A DNA stretch of 64,000 nt, from positions 2,728,001 to 2,792,000 of the forward strand of contig CP111109.1 of the NCBI GenBank assembly GCA_026314275.1. Reading direction: 5' to 3'. The stretch's first letter is position 1. Every line of letters starts with the position of its first letter. The DNA is from JAGOEY01 sp017997515. Its GTDB lineage: Bacteria > Pseudomonadota > Gammaproteobacteria > Burkholderiales > Burkholderiaceae_C. The position numbers were made by a program, and so were the translations under genes. A model generated the notes under the pieces. The model was not told the origin of the DNA. It ran no database searches and saw nothing but the letters and a program-made list of their open reading frames with translations. Positions 23,748-36,405 of the stretch are shown here, piece after piece.

Positions 23748-26228
23748 TCAGCCCAGCACCACCGGCTTGCTGTTCCAGATCTCATGCGCGTACTGCGCAA
23801 TGGTGCGGTCGGACGAAAACACCCCCATACCCGCCACGTTGAGGATGGCCTTGCGTGTCCAGGCTTCGGGGTCGCGGTAGAGGGTGTCCACGCGGTCTTG
23901 CGCGGCGACGTAGCTGGCGTAGTCGGCCAGCAGCAGGTACGGGTCGCCCCAGTTCACCAGCGTGTCGTAGATCTGTTGGTAACGGCTGGGCTCAGCGGGG
24001 CTGAAGACGCCGCTTTGCACTGCATCCAGCACTGCTTTCAACTCCGGGTTCGCCAGGTAGAGTGCACGCGGCTGGTAACCGGCGGCGCGGATGGCGGCCA
24101 CCTCGGGTGTGGTTTTGCCGAAGATGAAGATGTTGTCCAAGCCGACGTTTTCGCTGATCTCGACATTGGCCCCGTCGAGTGTGCCAATGGTGAGTGCGCC
24201 GCTGAGCGAGAACTTCATGTTGCCGGTGCCCGACGCCTCGGTGCCTGCGGTGGAAATCTGCTCTGACAGGTCGGCCGCGGGGATGATGATTTCGGCCAGG
24301 CTCACGCTGTAGTTGGGGATAAACACCACCTTCAGCAGGCCACGCACACGCGGGTCGTTGTTGACGGTGGCGGCCACGTCGTGGACCAGGCGGATGATGA
24401 GTTTGGCCATCGCGTAGGCGCTGGCCGACTTGCCCGCAAACACCACCACACGCGGCACATGGTCGGCACCGGGCTCGGCCAGGATACGCTGGTAGCGGCT
24501 GATGACGTGGAGCACGTTGAGCAACTGGCGCTTGTACTCATGGATACGTTTGACCTGCACGTCGAACAGCGCGCTGGTGTCCAGGGTGATGTTGAGGTTC
24601 TTCTGCACCCACTGGGCCAGGCGGTTTTTGTTCTCTTGTTTCGCGTGGCGGAAGGCGGCAGCAAAGGCCGGCTGCGCGGCCATGGGGCGCAGGGCTTCGA
24701 GCTGGGTCAGGTCCCGCCGCCAGCCTTTGCCGATGCGCTGGTCGAGCAGGCTGGCAAGGGGCGGGTTGGCCTGGGCCAGCCAGCGGCGGGGGGTGACGCC
24801 GTTGGTCTTGTTGTTGAAGCGGGTGGGGAAAATACGCGCAAAGTCGGCAAAGATCGACTGGGTCATCAGCTCCGAGTGCAGGGCCGAGACACCGTTGATC
24901 GAGTGGCTCACCAGCACCGCCAGGTAGGCCATACGCACGCGGCGTTCGCCGGATTCGTCCACCAGCGACACGCGGCGCAGCAGCTCGGGGTCGTAGCCGT
25001 GTTGCTGGGTCACGCTGGTGAGGAAACGTGCGTTCACGTCAAAAATGATTTGCAGGTGGCGCGGCAGGATGCGGCCCATCATCTCGACCGGCCAGGTCTC
25101 CAGCGCCTCGTGCATCAGCGTGTGGTTGGTGTACGAGAAGATCTTTTGCGCCAAGCCCCAGGCGGTGTCCCAGTCCAGGCCATGTTCGTCCAGCAGCAGG
25201 CGCAGCAGTTCGGGCACGGCCAGCACGGGGTGGGTGTCGTTCAGGTGGATGCTGACCTTGTCGGCCAGTTGGTCGAAACTGCTGTGGGTGCGCAGGTAGC
25301 GGCGCAGCAGGTCTTGCACACTGGCAGAGCAGAAAAAATATTCCTGGTGCAGCCGCAGCTCGCGGCCCGACACGGTGGAGTCGTCGGGGTATAACACGCG
25401 GGAGACGTTTTCAGACTGGTTCTTGCGCTCCACGGCGGTCAGGTAGCTGCCCCGGTTAAAGGCCGACAGGTCGATTTCTTCTGTCGCTTTGGCCGACCAC
25501 AGCCGCAGCGTGTTGGTGGCCTGGGTGCCGTAGCCGGGGATGATGGTGTCGTAGGCCATGGCCAGCACGTCCTGGCTGTCCACCCAGCGTGCGGGGCCGT
25601 ATTGCTGGCGGTCTTGCACATGGCCACCAAACTGCACGCGGTAGGTCACTTCGGGCCGCTGGAACTCCCACGGGTTGCCGTGGGACAGCCAGTAGTCGGG
25701 TACCTCGACCTGTTCGCCGTTCACGATGGTCTGGCGGAACATGCCGTATTCATAGCGAATGCCGTAGCCAAAACCCGGCACACCCAGCGTGGCCATCGAG
25801 TCGAGAAAACACGCCGCCAGCCGCCCCAGGCCGCCGTTGCCCAGGGCCGCGTCGGGCTCGATGTCGGCAATGGCGGCCAGGTCCACACCAAAGTCGGCCA
25901 GCGCCTGGCGCACGGTTTCGCGCATCTCCAGCGCCAGCAGTGCGTTGGTGAAGGTGCGGCCTATCAAAAATTCCATCGACAGGTAGTACACCCGCTTCAC
26001 GTCCTGCTCGTACTGCGCCCGGGTGGTGGCCATCCAGCGCTCGACCAACTGGTCGCGCACGGCCAGCTGGGTGGCGTGGAGCCAGTCTTCGGGCCGGGCC
26101 GCCACCGGGTCTTTGCCCACGGCGTAGATCAGCTTGTTGGCCAGCGCCTTTTTGAAGGCTGCCACGTCCCGATCCGGGTGGTCGTATTCAAACTGGGGCA
26201 GGCTGGGGGTAAAGGGCTTGGCGGGCAT
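23748..26228 (-). CDS. glgP: Glycogen/maltodextrin phosphorylase
   Basis: 826 residues, the full family length. It phosphorolyses alpha-1,4-glucans to glucose 1-phosphate with pyridoxal phosphate. Seen are RVYYLSMEFLIGRT, LGNGGLGRLAACFLDSMATL, NGVSALHSEL, TNGVTPRRW, VFAGKSASAYAMAKLII and the PLP-lysine segment EASGTGNMKFSLSGALTIGTLDGANVEI. Converges with the NlpD-like gene and is followed in the same direction by glgC upstream, 41 nt apart, so the two form a glycogen operon. No glycogen synthase or branching enzyme is in the window. Confidence 0.97.
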   Translation of the reverse strand: MPAKPFTPSLPQFEYDHPDRDVAAFKKALANKLIYAVGKDPVAARPEDWLHATQLAVRDQLVERWMATTRAQYEQDVKRVYYLSMEFLIGRTFTNALLALEMRETVRQALADFGVDLAAIADIEPDAALGNGGLGRLAACFLDSMATLGVPGFGYGIRYEYGMFRQTIVNGEQVEVPDYWLSHGNPWEFQRPEVTYRVQFGGHVQDRQQYGPARWVDSQDVLAMAYDTIIPGYGTQATNTLRLWSAKATEEIDLSAFNRGSYLTAVERKNQSENVSRVLYPDDSTVSGRELRLHQEYFFCSASVQDLLRRYLRTHSSFDQLADKVSIHLNDTHPVLAVPELLRLLLDEHGLDWDTAWGLAQKIFSYTNHTLMHEALETWPVEMMGRILPRHLQIIFDVNARFLTSVTQQHGYDPELLRRVSLVDESGERRVRMAYLAVLVSHSINGVSALHSELMTQSIFADFARIFPTRFNNKTNGVTPRRWLAQANPPLASLLDQRIGKGWRRDLTQLEALRPMAAQPAFAAAFRHAKQENKNRLAQWVQKNLNITLDTSALFDVQVKRIHEYKRQLLNVLHVISRYQRILAEPGADHVPRVVVFAGKSASAYAMAKLIIRLVHDVAATVNNDPRVRGLLKVVFIPNYSVSLAEIIIPAADLSEQISTAGTEASGTGNMKFSLSGALTIGTLDGANVEISENVGLDNIFIFGKTTPEVAAIRAAGYQPRALYLANPELKAVLDAVQSGVFSPAEPSRYQQIYDTLVNWGDPYLLLADYASYVAAQDRVDTLYRDPEAWTRKAILNVAGMGVFSSDRTIAQYAHEIWNSKPVVLG

Positions 26229-26269
26229 AGGCTTGGGATTTTTGAGTGGGGTGAATGCGGAGCGACAGG

Positions 26270-27532
<1,263 letters not shown>

Positions 27533-27574
27533 GGGTTTGTCTCCAGTAGGTGTTCTGCAGTGGCGCGGTCGGAA

Positions 27575-28237
27575 TCAGGCGGCAGTCAACATGCCCCGCT
27601 CTTCGATGAAGGCGACCACCTGGTCGAGTCCGGTCAGGGTCTTGAGGTTGGTCATCACAAAAGGCTTCAGGCCTTTGGGTGTGGTGCGCATGCGGGTGGT
27701 GTCGGCAAACATCACGTCCAGGTTGGCACCCACATGCGGGGCCAGGTCGGTTTTGTTGATAACAAACAGGTCACTCTTGGTGATGCCGGGGCCACCCTTG
27801 CGCGGGATTTTTTCCCCCGCCGCCACGTCGATGACGTAGATGGTCAGGTCACTCAGCTCGGGGCTGAAGGTGGCGGCCAGGTTGTCGCCGCCGCTCTCGA
27901 TGAACACGATGTCGGCGTTGGGGTGCTCGACCAGCATCCGGTCGATGGCCTCCAGGTTGATCGAGCAGTCTTCGCGGATGGCGGTGTGCGGGCAGCCGCC
28001 GGTTTCCACGCCCATGATGCGGTCGGCGGGCAGCGCGCCGCTGACGGTCAGCAGGCGCTGGTCTTCCTTGGTGTAGATGTCGTTGGTGATGGCCACCAGG
28101 TCGTATTTTTCGCGCATGTCCTTACACAGCATCTCCAGCAGCGTGGTTTTGCCGGAGCCCACCGGGCCGCCGATGCCGACGCGCAAAGGGGGGAGGTTTT
28201 TGGTGCGGTGGGCGATGTGGTGCAGAGTGCTGGTCAT
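27575..28237 (-). CDS. ureG: Urease accessory GTPase UreG
   Basis: 220 residues. A GTPase that with UreF/UreD (and UreE as nickel donor) loads Ni into apo-urease. P-loop GIGGPVGSGKTTLLE, then YDLVAITNDIYTKEDQ, VETGGCPHTAIREDCSINL with the Cys-Pro-His metal site, VFIESGGDNLAATFSPEL and VINKTDLAPHVGANL. Normal length and last gene of the urease operon. It follows ureF after a 51-nt gap holding a dispersed repeat. Confidence 0.98.
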   Translation of the reverse strand: MTSTLHHIAHRTKNLPPLRVGIGGPVGSGKTTLLEMLCKDMREKYDLVAITNDIYTKEDQRLLTVSGALPADRIMGVETGGCPHTAIREDCSINLEAIDRMLVEHPNADIVFIESGGDNLAATFSPELSDLTIYVIDVAAGEKIPRKGGPGITKSDLFVINKTDLAPHVGANLDVMFADTTRMRTTPKGLKPFVMTNLKTLTGLDQVVAFIEERGMLTAA

Positions 28238-28249
28238 GGTGGTTTTTTA

Positions 28250-28305
28250 CTACTGAATTGATAGCTACTTGCGTAGGTGGGACGTGCGCTAGGAGCGAAA
28301 AAGTC
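28250..28305 (-). repeat. Dispersed repeat between ureF and ureG
   Basis: TGAATTGATAGCTACTTGCG, then GTGGGACGTGCGCTAGGAGCGAAAAAGT. It is a diverged member of the TAGCT...GCGCTAG family and overlaps the last codons of ureF. Confidence 0.55.
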
Positions 28306-29047
28306 TTGAATATTGCACTTCGTGCTGCGACGACAGAATCGCCAGCATCGGCGAGAACGCCTGGCGCTGGCTGTCGGGCAACGCCATGGCGTAGTCCACG
28401 GCGGCGGGAATGTCGGCTGCCAGCCGGGCCAGGATGCGCTGGCCCGCACTCTGGCCCAGCGGCACGGCCTTGATGGCGGACTGCACCATGTTCTCGGCCC
28501 AGCCAAACGCATAGGCCAGCAGGCCGTCGCGCAGTGGGGCCGGGGTGGCGGACGCGGCCAGTGCATAGGCGATGGGGTAGGTCGGTTGCATTTGCGCGCA
28601 GGCGGCAATGTGGGCAGGTGTGGCGGTGTCGTGGTTGCGCAGCCAGTCCAGCAGCGAGCGGCCCATTTGTTCGGTCTGCAGCCGGAACTCGCTGGTCTCG
28701 CGGGTTTGTAACACCCAGGCATTAAGCGCGGCCACATGCCCTAGGTCGCCCCGCCGCCAGGCGGGAATCGCTTTGGCAATGGCTGCCAGGTCGCCCCGGG
28801 CGAGTGTGAGGTGCAGCTGTTCGATGAGCCAGTCAGATGCTACTGATTCTGTAGCTACGCCCGCACTGTCCACGGCCGCTTCAAGCCCTTCGGAGTAAGA
28901 AAATCCGCCCACTGGGAGAGCCGGAGAGGCCAGCCAGATCAATTGCAGCAGGCCGGGTGTGGCCTGTTCTTTCACCGTGGCGGGGGCTGCCAGAGGCCTG
29001 GCAGGGTGCCGCCGCACGGGCGGGGTCAAAGGGCGAAGGCGTCGCAC
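28289..29047 (-). CDS. ureF: Urease accessory protein UreF
   Basis: 252 residues from GTG 29047; an internal GTG at 28975 (VKEQATPG) is a plausible shorter start because the first 24 residues are an unusual Arg/Pro-rich extension. UreF is the GTPase-gating partner in the UreD-UreF-UreG maturation complex. LLQLIWLASPALPVGGFSYSEGLEAAV is the classic N-terminal motif, with DLAAIAKAIPAWRRGD in the middle and AYAFGWAENMVQSAIKAVPLGQSAGQ toward the C-terminus. It lies 15 nt after ureE. Confidence 0.94.
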   Translation of the reverse strand: MRRLRPLTPPVRRHPARPLAAPATVKEQATPGLLQLIWLASPALPVGGFSYSEGLEAAVDSAGVATESVASDWLIEQLHLTLARGDLAAIAKAIPAWRRGDLGHVAALNAWVLQTRETSEFRLQTEQMGRSLLDWLRNHDTATPAHIAACAQMQPTYPIAYALAASATPAPLRDGLLAYAFGWAENMVQSAIKAVPLGQSAGQRILARLAADIPAAVDYAMALPDSQRQAFSPMLAILSSQHEVQYSRLFRS

Positions 29048-29062
29048 GGGGCAGGGTGCTGT

Positions 29063-29709
29063 TCAGTGTGAATGGCCATGCCCATGGTCGTGGTCATGCC
29101 CGCAGCCCGGGCCATGGACGTGGGGGGCGGCGGCGATGGGGATCGTGGTGGCTTTTTTGGCGGCAGGGGCAGGGGCAGGGGCAGGGGCAGGGGCAGGGGC
29201 AGGGGCATGCTCGTGGGCTGTTGCATGCCCGTGGTCATGCCCATGGCTGTGGCCACCCGCTGCATACGCGCCGCCTTCGGGCTCGAAGCCCAGCGTGGCC
29301 TCGACCACGGTGAGGTGCATGGCCCGCAGCATGTCGGCCAGCACATGGTCGGGCTCGATCTTCAGGTGGTCGGGCTGCAGCTCGATCGGCACATGGCGGT
29401 TGCCCAGGTGGTAGGCCGCGCGGGTCAGGTCAAACGGTGTGCCGTGGTCGGCGCAGGCGGTGATCACCAGCACGGCTTGCGGCGCAGCAATCACCTTCAC
29501 CAGTGAGCCGTCTTCGGACACCAGCACGTCGCCCCCCCGCACCAGCGTGCCACGCGGCAGGAATACGCCGAGCTGGCGGCCTGCGGAGTCGGTCGCGTCA
29601 AAGCGGCTTTTCTGGCGCACGTCCCAGTCGAGTTCCACCGTGGTGGCGCGTTTCAGCAGGACGGGGGCGAGGCCTTTGCCTTGGGGGATGAGTTTGGAGG
29701 TTTGGAGCA

Positions 29710-29710
<1 letters not shown>
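29063..29710 (-). CDS. ureE: Urease nickel chaperone UreE with His-rich tail
   Basis: 215 residues. UreE delivers nickel to UreG/urease. The peptide-binding domain (LDWDVRQKSRFDATDSAGRQ, FLPRGTLVRGGD) and metal-binding domain (ACADHGTPFDLTRAAYHLGNRHVPIEL) are normal. After about residue 150 an unusual tail carries a His-rich block (HSHGHDHGHATAHEH), an Ala-Pro repeat of about 15 residues and a second His block (GPGCGHDHDHGHGHSH). The His blocks probably store several Ni ions. Start overlaps the ureC stop by one base. Confidence 0.95.
29163..29207. repeat. GGGGCA hexanucleotide tandem repeat inside ureE
   Basis: About seven GGGGCA units on the plus strand, coding for alternating Ala-Pro between the two His blocks of UreE. 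Each unit change alters the linker by two residues without a frameshift, so the length may vary between strains. Confidence 0.8.
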
Positions 29711-31427
<1,717 letters not shown>

Positions 31428-31428
<1 letters not shown>

Positions 31429-31733
31429 CAGAGTTTTCCTTGAACGAGGCCACGAAATCCATACACCACGCGGTCACCGGCATAGTCCACCAGCTCCACC
31501 GTGCGCTGCTGCCCCGGCTCGAAGCGCACGGCGCTGCCGGATGCGATATTCAGGCGCATGCCCTGGGCGGCGGCACGATCAAAGTCGAGTGCGCCGTTGG
31601 TTTCTGCAAAGTGGTAGTGGCTGCCGACCTGGATGGGGCGCTCGGAGGCGTTTTTCACCACCAGGGTGCAGGTGCGCCGCCCGGTGTTCAGGGCATGGTC
31701 GCCGTCGTCGATCAGGAGTTCGCCGGGGGTCAT
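31428..31733 (-). CDS. ureB: Urease beta subunit
   Basis: 101 residues. A structural subunit of the (UreABC)3 urease. MTPGELLIDDGDHALNTGR, VVKNASERPIQVGSHYHFAETN and RLNIASGSAVRFEPGQQRTVELVDYAG are family hallmarks. Separated from ureA by ureJ, an arrangement seen in several beta-proteobacteria. Confidence 0.98.
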
Positions 31734-31749
31734 GGTGGGGGCTCCCGGC

Positions 31750-32352
31750 TCAGACCAGGTGCAGCAAAAACGCGCCGCCCAGCAAGGCGGTCAGCCCGCC
31801 CACCACCCGTGGCCACCACACACTGTGGCTGCGCAGCGCCAGGCCGAGGCCCACACCCGCCAGGTGCAGCGCGATGGTGGCAACCAGCATGCCCAGCAGC
31901 GGCGCAAAACCGTTGCCACCACCGGCCAGCTCGGTGCCGTGGGCGATGCCGTGGAACACAGCAAAAACACCCACCACACCGGCGGTCACGGCGAGTGGCA
32001 GCTTGGCGCGGGTGGCGACCAGCAGGCCCATCACCAGCAGGGACGCGGCAATCATTGGCTCCACCGCAGGCAGCGCCAGACCGTTCAGGCCCAGCAACGC
32101 GCCCACCAGCAGCATGCCCGCAAAAGCCACCGGGGCCAGCCAGATGCGGCGCGCAGAGGTGGCGCTCAGTGCGCTCCACAGGCCCACGGCCAGCATGGCG
32201 GCCAGGTGGTCCAAGCCGGTCAGCGGGTGCAGCAGTCCGTCCATAAAACTGATGCTGTGGGCATCCACTTCATGGCCTGGATGGGCTACAGCGTAGGTGG
32301 AAAGGGCGTAAGCAGCTATCAAAATGATAGTTTTCAGGGGTATGCGGCGCAT
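31750..32352 (-). CDS. ureJ: HupE/UreJ-family nickel transporter
   Basis: 200 residues with a signal-like N-terminus and about six membrane helices. HupE/UreJ proteins are nickel or cobalt permeases. The metal motif is intact after the first segment: HPGHEVDAHSISFMDGLLHPLTGLDHLAAMLAVG, and AVFHGIAHGTELAG later. Embedded between ureA and ureB, so it probably supplies Ni for urease. The first codons include a piece of the dispersed repeat (ATCAAAATGATAG near 32319-32331), so this N-terminus is strain-shaped. Confidence 0.93.
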   Translation of the reverse strand: MRRIPLKTIILIAAYALSTYAVAHPGHEVDAHSISFMDGLLHPLTGLDHLAAMLAVGLWSALSATSARRIWLAPVAFAGMLLVGALLGLNGLALPAVEPMIAASLLVMGLLVATRAKLPLAVTAGVVGVFAVFHGIAHGTELAGGGNGFAPLLGMLVATIALHLAGVGLGLALRSHSVWWPRVVGGLTALLGGAFLLHLV

Positions 32353-32382
32353 AAGGCAGGCTCCGAGGGGTGGCGGTGAAAA

Positions 32383-32685
32383 TCAGGCAATGGGTTGGTG
32401 CACGGTGACCAGTTTTGTGCCGTCAGGGAAAGTGGCTTCGACCTGGATGTCGGGGATCATCTCGGGCACGCCGTCCATCACGTCGGCGCGGGTCAGGATG
32501 CTGCGGCCTTCACTCATCAGTTGCGCCACGGTTTTGCCGTCGCGCGCACCTTCCATCACGGCAGCCGATATCAGCGCCAGGCTTTCAGGGTAGTTGAGCT
32601 TGAGCCCACGCGCGCGGCGGCGTTCGGCCAGCAGCGCAGCGGTGAAGATCAGCAGCTTGTCTTTTTCACGCGGAGTTAGTTCCAT
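32383..32685 (-). CDS. ureA: Urease gamma subunit
   Basis: 100 residues. MELTPREKDKLLIFTAALLAERRRARGLKLNYPE, GKTVAQLMSEGRSIL and MIPDIQVEATFPDGTKLVTVHQPI are the standard gamma subunit motifs. It is the first gene of the operon here; ureD, usually just upstream, is absent. The 123 nt up to the divergent permease-kinase gene is where both promoters must be. Confidence 0.98.
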   Translation of the reverse strand: MELTPREKDKLLIFTAALLAERRRARGLKLNYPESLALISAAVMEGARDGKTVAQLMSEGRSILTRADVMDGVPEMIPDIQVEATFPDGTKLVTVHQPIA

Positions 32686-32808
32686 TTTTCGCTTCGCTCA
32701 ACAGTTAGCACGTGCGGCCGCAAATGCCGGCCGAACACGAGGGGTCAATTCCATAGATGGCCGGGGAGTAAAAAGGCAAAGGGATTTCTCTTTCCTTACG
32801 CAATAGCC

Positions 32809-35800
32809 ATGCCGGATGTGCCATGGCACAGAACCTGCACCCCGTCGTATGTGCAAGCCCCACCTGAAGCCCTTACCACCCCCGACCTGGCCAACGACGC
32901 CCCGCAGCGTGTGGTGAAGGTGCGCCGCGACTACAACGCCTGGGTGGGCAGTGAAACCATGGAGGACTACGCGCTGCGCTTCACCCCGCAGCGCTTCCGC
33001 AAATGGTCGGAATGGCGGGTGGCCAACACCGCGTTTGGGGCGGCGTCCTTCCTGATTCTGGAGGCCGTGGGTGCCACGCTGCTGGTGCAGTACGGCTTTG
33101 CCAATGCGTTCTGGGCCATTCTGGCTACCGGGTTGATCATTTTTATGGTGGGTATGCCGATCAGCATCTACGCCGCGCGTTACGGCGTGGACATGGATTT
33201 GCTCACCCGGGGCGCGGGTTTTGGCTACATCGGCTCCACCATCACGTCGCTGATTTATGCGTCGTTCACCTTCATCTTCTTTGCGCTGGAGGCCGCCGTC
33301 ATGGCCTATGCGCTGGACCTGGCGCTGGGTATACCGCCGCGCTGGGGTTACCTGATTTGTGCGCTCGTCGTCATTCCGCTGGTGACCCACGGCGTGTCGG
33401 CCATCAGCCGTTTGCAGATGTGGACACAGCCGCTGTGGCTGCTGATGCTGGTGGCCCCGTTTGTATTTGTGCTGATGCGCGATCCTGGTGCATTTTCGGG
33501 CGTGACGCACTATGGTGGTGATGCTGGTAAAGGCGCCAGCTTCAATCTGCATTATTTTGGTGCAGCATTGACTGTGGGCATCGCGCTGATCACCCAAATG
33601 GGGGAACAAGCCGACTATTTGCGCTTCATGCCAGTGCAGACGCAGCGCAACCGCTGGCGCTGGTGGCTGGGTGTGCTGGCCGGGGGGCCAGGCTGGGTGG
33701 TGCTGGGGGTTCTGAAAATGCTGGGCGGTGCGCTGCTGGCTTATCTGGCCATCACCCACATGGTGCCAACCGAGCGCGCGGTGGACCCGAACCAGATGTA
33801 CCTGGCGGCTTATGAATATGTGTTCCCCAATTACACCTGGGCGGTGGCGGCCACGGCCTTGTTTGTGGTGATCTCGCAGCTCAAGATCAACGTGACCAAT
33901 GCCTACGCTGGCTCGCTGGCCTGGTCCAACTTCTTCTCGCGCCTGACCCACAGCCATCCCGGGCGTGTGGTGTGGGTGGTGTTCAACACCCTCATCGCCT
34001 TCATGCTGATGGAGATGAATGTGTTCGAGGCGCTGGGGGATGTGCTGGGCCTGTACTCCAACATCGCCATCGCGTGGATGGTGGCCGTGGTGGCCGACCT
34101 GGTGGTCAACAAGCCGCTGGGTTTGTCGCCGCCGGGCATCGAGTTCAAGAGGGCCCATTTGTACGACATCAACCCGGTGGGGGTGGGCGCGATGGTGCTG
34201 GCGTCGGCCTTGTCCATCACCGCGCATCTGGGCGTGTTTGGCCCGCTGGCGCAGGCGTTTTCGGCGCTGATTGCGCTGTGCACCGCGTTTGTGGCGTCGC
34301 CGCTGATCGCCTGGGCCACGCGGGGGCGTTACTACATTGCGCGCACGTCGCCGGGTGCGCAGGTGGTGATCCCGCTGGTGCCGGCGGCAGCCGATGGCAC
34401 GTATGTGCGGTTCACGCTGCAGCGTTGTGTGGTGTGTGAGCGCGAATACGAAGGCCCCGACATGGCCCACTGCCCGGCCTACCTGGGGGCCATCTGCTCA
34501 CTCTGTTGCACGCTGGACGCACGCTGTGGCGACCTGTGTAAACCGCACGCCAGCCTGTCGGCGCAGTGGTCGGGCGCGCTGCGCTGGTTGCTGCCGCGCC
34601 GCATCTGGCCCTACCTTGACACGGGCCTGGGCCACTTCCTGCTGCTGATGCTGGTGGTGGTGCCGGTGCTGGCGGTGGTGTTTGGATTGCTCTACTTTCA
34701 GGAGCTTAAAGCGCTTGCTGAATATGCGCTAGAGCCCAATTTCGATGCAAGCCTGGGGCTGCGCTCAGGCTTCGTGAAGGCCTATATGGCGCTGCTTGTC
34801 ATGGCCGGCATCGTGGCCTGGTGGCTGGTGCTGGCGCACAAAAGCCGCCAGGTGGCGCAGGAAGAGTCCAACCGCCAGACCCACCTGCTGATGCGCGAGA
34901 TCGAGTTACACCGCCAGACCGACGAAGCCTTGCAATCGGCCAAGCTGCAGGCCGAAGACGCCACCCGTGTTGCCGAAGAAGCGCGCCAAACTGCCGAGCG
35001 GGCCCAGCGCGCAGCCGACCACGCGAACCAGGCCAAGAGCCGTTACATCAGCGCCATCAGCCACGAACTGCGCACACCGCTCAACAGCATCCTGGGCTAC
35101 GCACAGCTGATGGGAGAAGACGCCGCCGTGCCGCCGCACCGCAAACAGGCGGTGAACGTGATCAAACGCGGCGGTGAACATTTGTTGTCACTCATCGAAG
35201 GTACGCTCGACATCGCCCGCATCGAGTCCGGCAAGCTGACCCTGGCTGTCAAACCCATGCACTTTGCCGACTGCGTGCATGAGATGACGGCCATGTTCGA
35301 GCCCCAGGCGGCCGCCAAGGGGCTGGTGTTCCGCTTCGAGCCGATCGGCACCCTGCCCGACGTGGTGCGCGCTGACGAAAAACGCGTGCGCCAGATCCTC
35401 ATCAACCTGCTGGGCAATGCCATCAAGTTCACGCAGTCGGGCGAGGTGGTGTTCAAAGTGCGTTACGCCCGCGAGATGGCCACCATCGAGATCCAGGACA
35501 CCGGCCCTGGCCTGAGCGCGGACGAAATCAGCCAGATCTTCGAGCCCTTTGCACGCGGCAGCAGCTCGGCCCAGGCCGCTCCCGGCGCGGGCCTGGGCCT
35601 GACCATGGCCAAGATGCTGACCGACCTGATGGGTGGTGAGCTGACGGTGAGCAGCACACCGGGGCAGGGTGCCACCTTCCGCGTCAAACTTTTCCTGCCC
35701 GAAGTGCACGGCGGGCTGGCCGTGGCCCGCAAGCCTGCGCCCGCCCAGCGCCGCGCCTACCTGGGCGCGCGCCGCAAGGTGCTGGTGGTGGACAACGAAG

Positions 35801-36405
35801 AAACCGACCGCGACCTGCTGGTGCAGTTGCTGGAGCCGCTCGGGTTTGTGCTGCGCACGGCGGCCAGCGGCCACGACTGCCTGGACCTGCTGGCCGCGGG
35901 TTACCAGCCCGACGTGGTTTTTATGGACCTGGCCATGCCCGGCATCGACGGCTGGGAAACTATCCGCCGCCTCCGGCAGGCCGGACACACCGGTATCCAC
36001 GTGGCCATCGTGTCGGCCAATGCGTTCGACAAGACGCTGGAAAACGATGTCGGCATCCAGCCGCAGGACTTCATCGTCAAACCCCTGCGCCACAGCGAGC
36101 TGCTGGACTGGCTGGAGCGCCGCCTGGCGCTGGTCTGGGCCGACCCGGCCCCTGCAGCCAGCGCTCCCGTCCAACCCGTGGCACCCCCCGCCATGCCCCG
36201 TGTCTGGCCCGACACCGCTGCGCTGGTGGCGCTGCGCGAGGTGGTGGCCTTGGGCTTTTACCGGGGCATCCTCAACCAGTTGGATACCATCGAGGCCCGG
36301 CAGCCCGGCTGCGCTGCGTTGGTGGCCGAGCTACGCACGCTGGCGCGGCAGTTCCAGTTTGAAACCATGGGCCGCATCCTGTCTGAAGGCCCGTCCGCAC
36401 CATGA
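32809..36405 (+). CDS. Nucleobase-permease/hybrid histidine kinase fusion
   Basis: 1198 residues in one frame. Residues about 40-530 are a 12-helix NCS1 cytosine/purine permease (LLTRGAGFGYIGSTI, PVQTQRNRWRWWLGV, NVTNAYAGSLAWSNFFSRL). Then a Cys-rich metal site at about 540-582 (CVVCEREYEG, CPAYLGAICSLCC), two more helices, a coiled coil (about 680-740), HisKA with His752 (SHELRTPLNSILGY), HATPase (DEKRVRQILINLLGNAIKF, GAGLGLTMAKM) and a receiver with Asp1040 (VVFMDLAMPG), then an Hpt-less tail. It is coupled (ATGA) to a response regulator and faces ureA. A transporter-type domain acting as sensor, as in CbrA, is the likely design; the ligand (cytosine, allantoin, urea-related) is unknown. 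Confidence 0.92.
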   Translation: MPDVPWHRTCTPSYVQAPPEALTTPDLANDAPQRVVKVRRDYNAWVGSETMEDYALRFTPQRFRKWSEWRVANTAFGAASFLILEAVGATLLVQYGFANAFWAILATGLIIFMVGMPISIYAARYGVDMDLLTRGAGFGYIGSTITSLIYASFTFIFFALEAAVMAYALDLALGIPPRWGYLICALVVIPLVTHGVSAISRLQMWTQPLWLLMLVAPFVFVLMRDPGAFSGVTHYGGDAGKGASFNLHYFGAALTVGIALITQMGEQADYLRFMPVQTQRNRWRWWLGVLAGGPGWVVLGVLKMLGGALLAYLAITHMVPTERAVDPNQMYLAAYEYVFPNYTWAVAATALFVVISQLKINVTNAYAGSLAWSNFFSRLTHSHPGRVVWVVFNTLIAFMLMEMNVFEALGDVLGLYSNIAIAWMVAVVADLVVNKPLGLSPPGIEFKRAHLYDINPVGVGAMVLASALSITAHLGVFGPLAQAFSALIALCTAFVASPLIAWATRGRYYIARTSPGAQVVIPLVPAAADGTYVRFTLQRCVVCEREYEGPDMAHCPAYLGAICSLCCTLDARCGDLCKPHASLSAQWSGALRWLLPRRIWPYLDTGLGHFLLLMLVVVPVLAVVFGLLYFQELKALAEYALEPNFDASLGLRSGFVKAYMALLVMAGIVAWWLVLAHKSRQVAQEESNRQTHLLMREIELHRQTDEALQSAKLQAEDATRVAEEARQTAERAQRAADHANQAKSRYISAISHELRTPLNSILGYAQLMGEDAAVPPHRKQAVNVIKRGGEHLLSLIEGTLDIARIESGKLTLAVKPMHFADCVHEMTAMFEPQAAAKGLVFRFEPIGTLPDVVRADEKRVRQILINLLGNAIKFTQSGEVVFKVRYAREMATIEIQDTGPGLSADEISQIFEPFARGSSSAQAAPGAGLGLTMAKMLTDLMGGELTVSSTPGQGATFRVKLFLPEVHGGLAVARKPAPAQRRAYLGARRKVLVVDNEETDRDLLVQLLEPLGFVLRTAASGHDCLDLLAAGYQPDVVFMDLAMPGIDGWETIRRLRQAGHTGIHVAIVSANAFDKTLENDVGIQPQDFIVKPLRHSELLDWLERRLALVWADPAPAASAPVQPVAPPAMPRVWPDTAALVALREVVALGFYRGILNQLDTIEARQPGCAALVAELRTLARQFQFETMGRILSEGPSAP

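Noticed and set aside
32698..34470. 590-residue minus-strand frame inside the permease-kinase
   Set aside because: Very His/Arg/Gln-rich, no domain, and the plus strand encodes a clear NCS1 permease.
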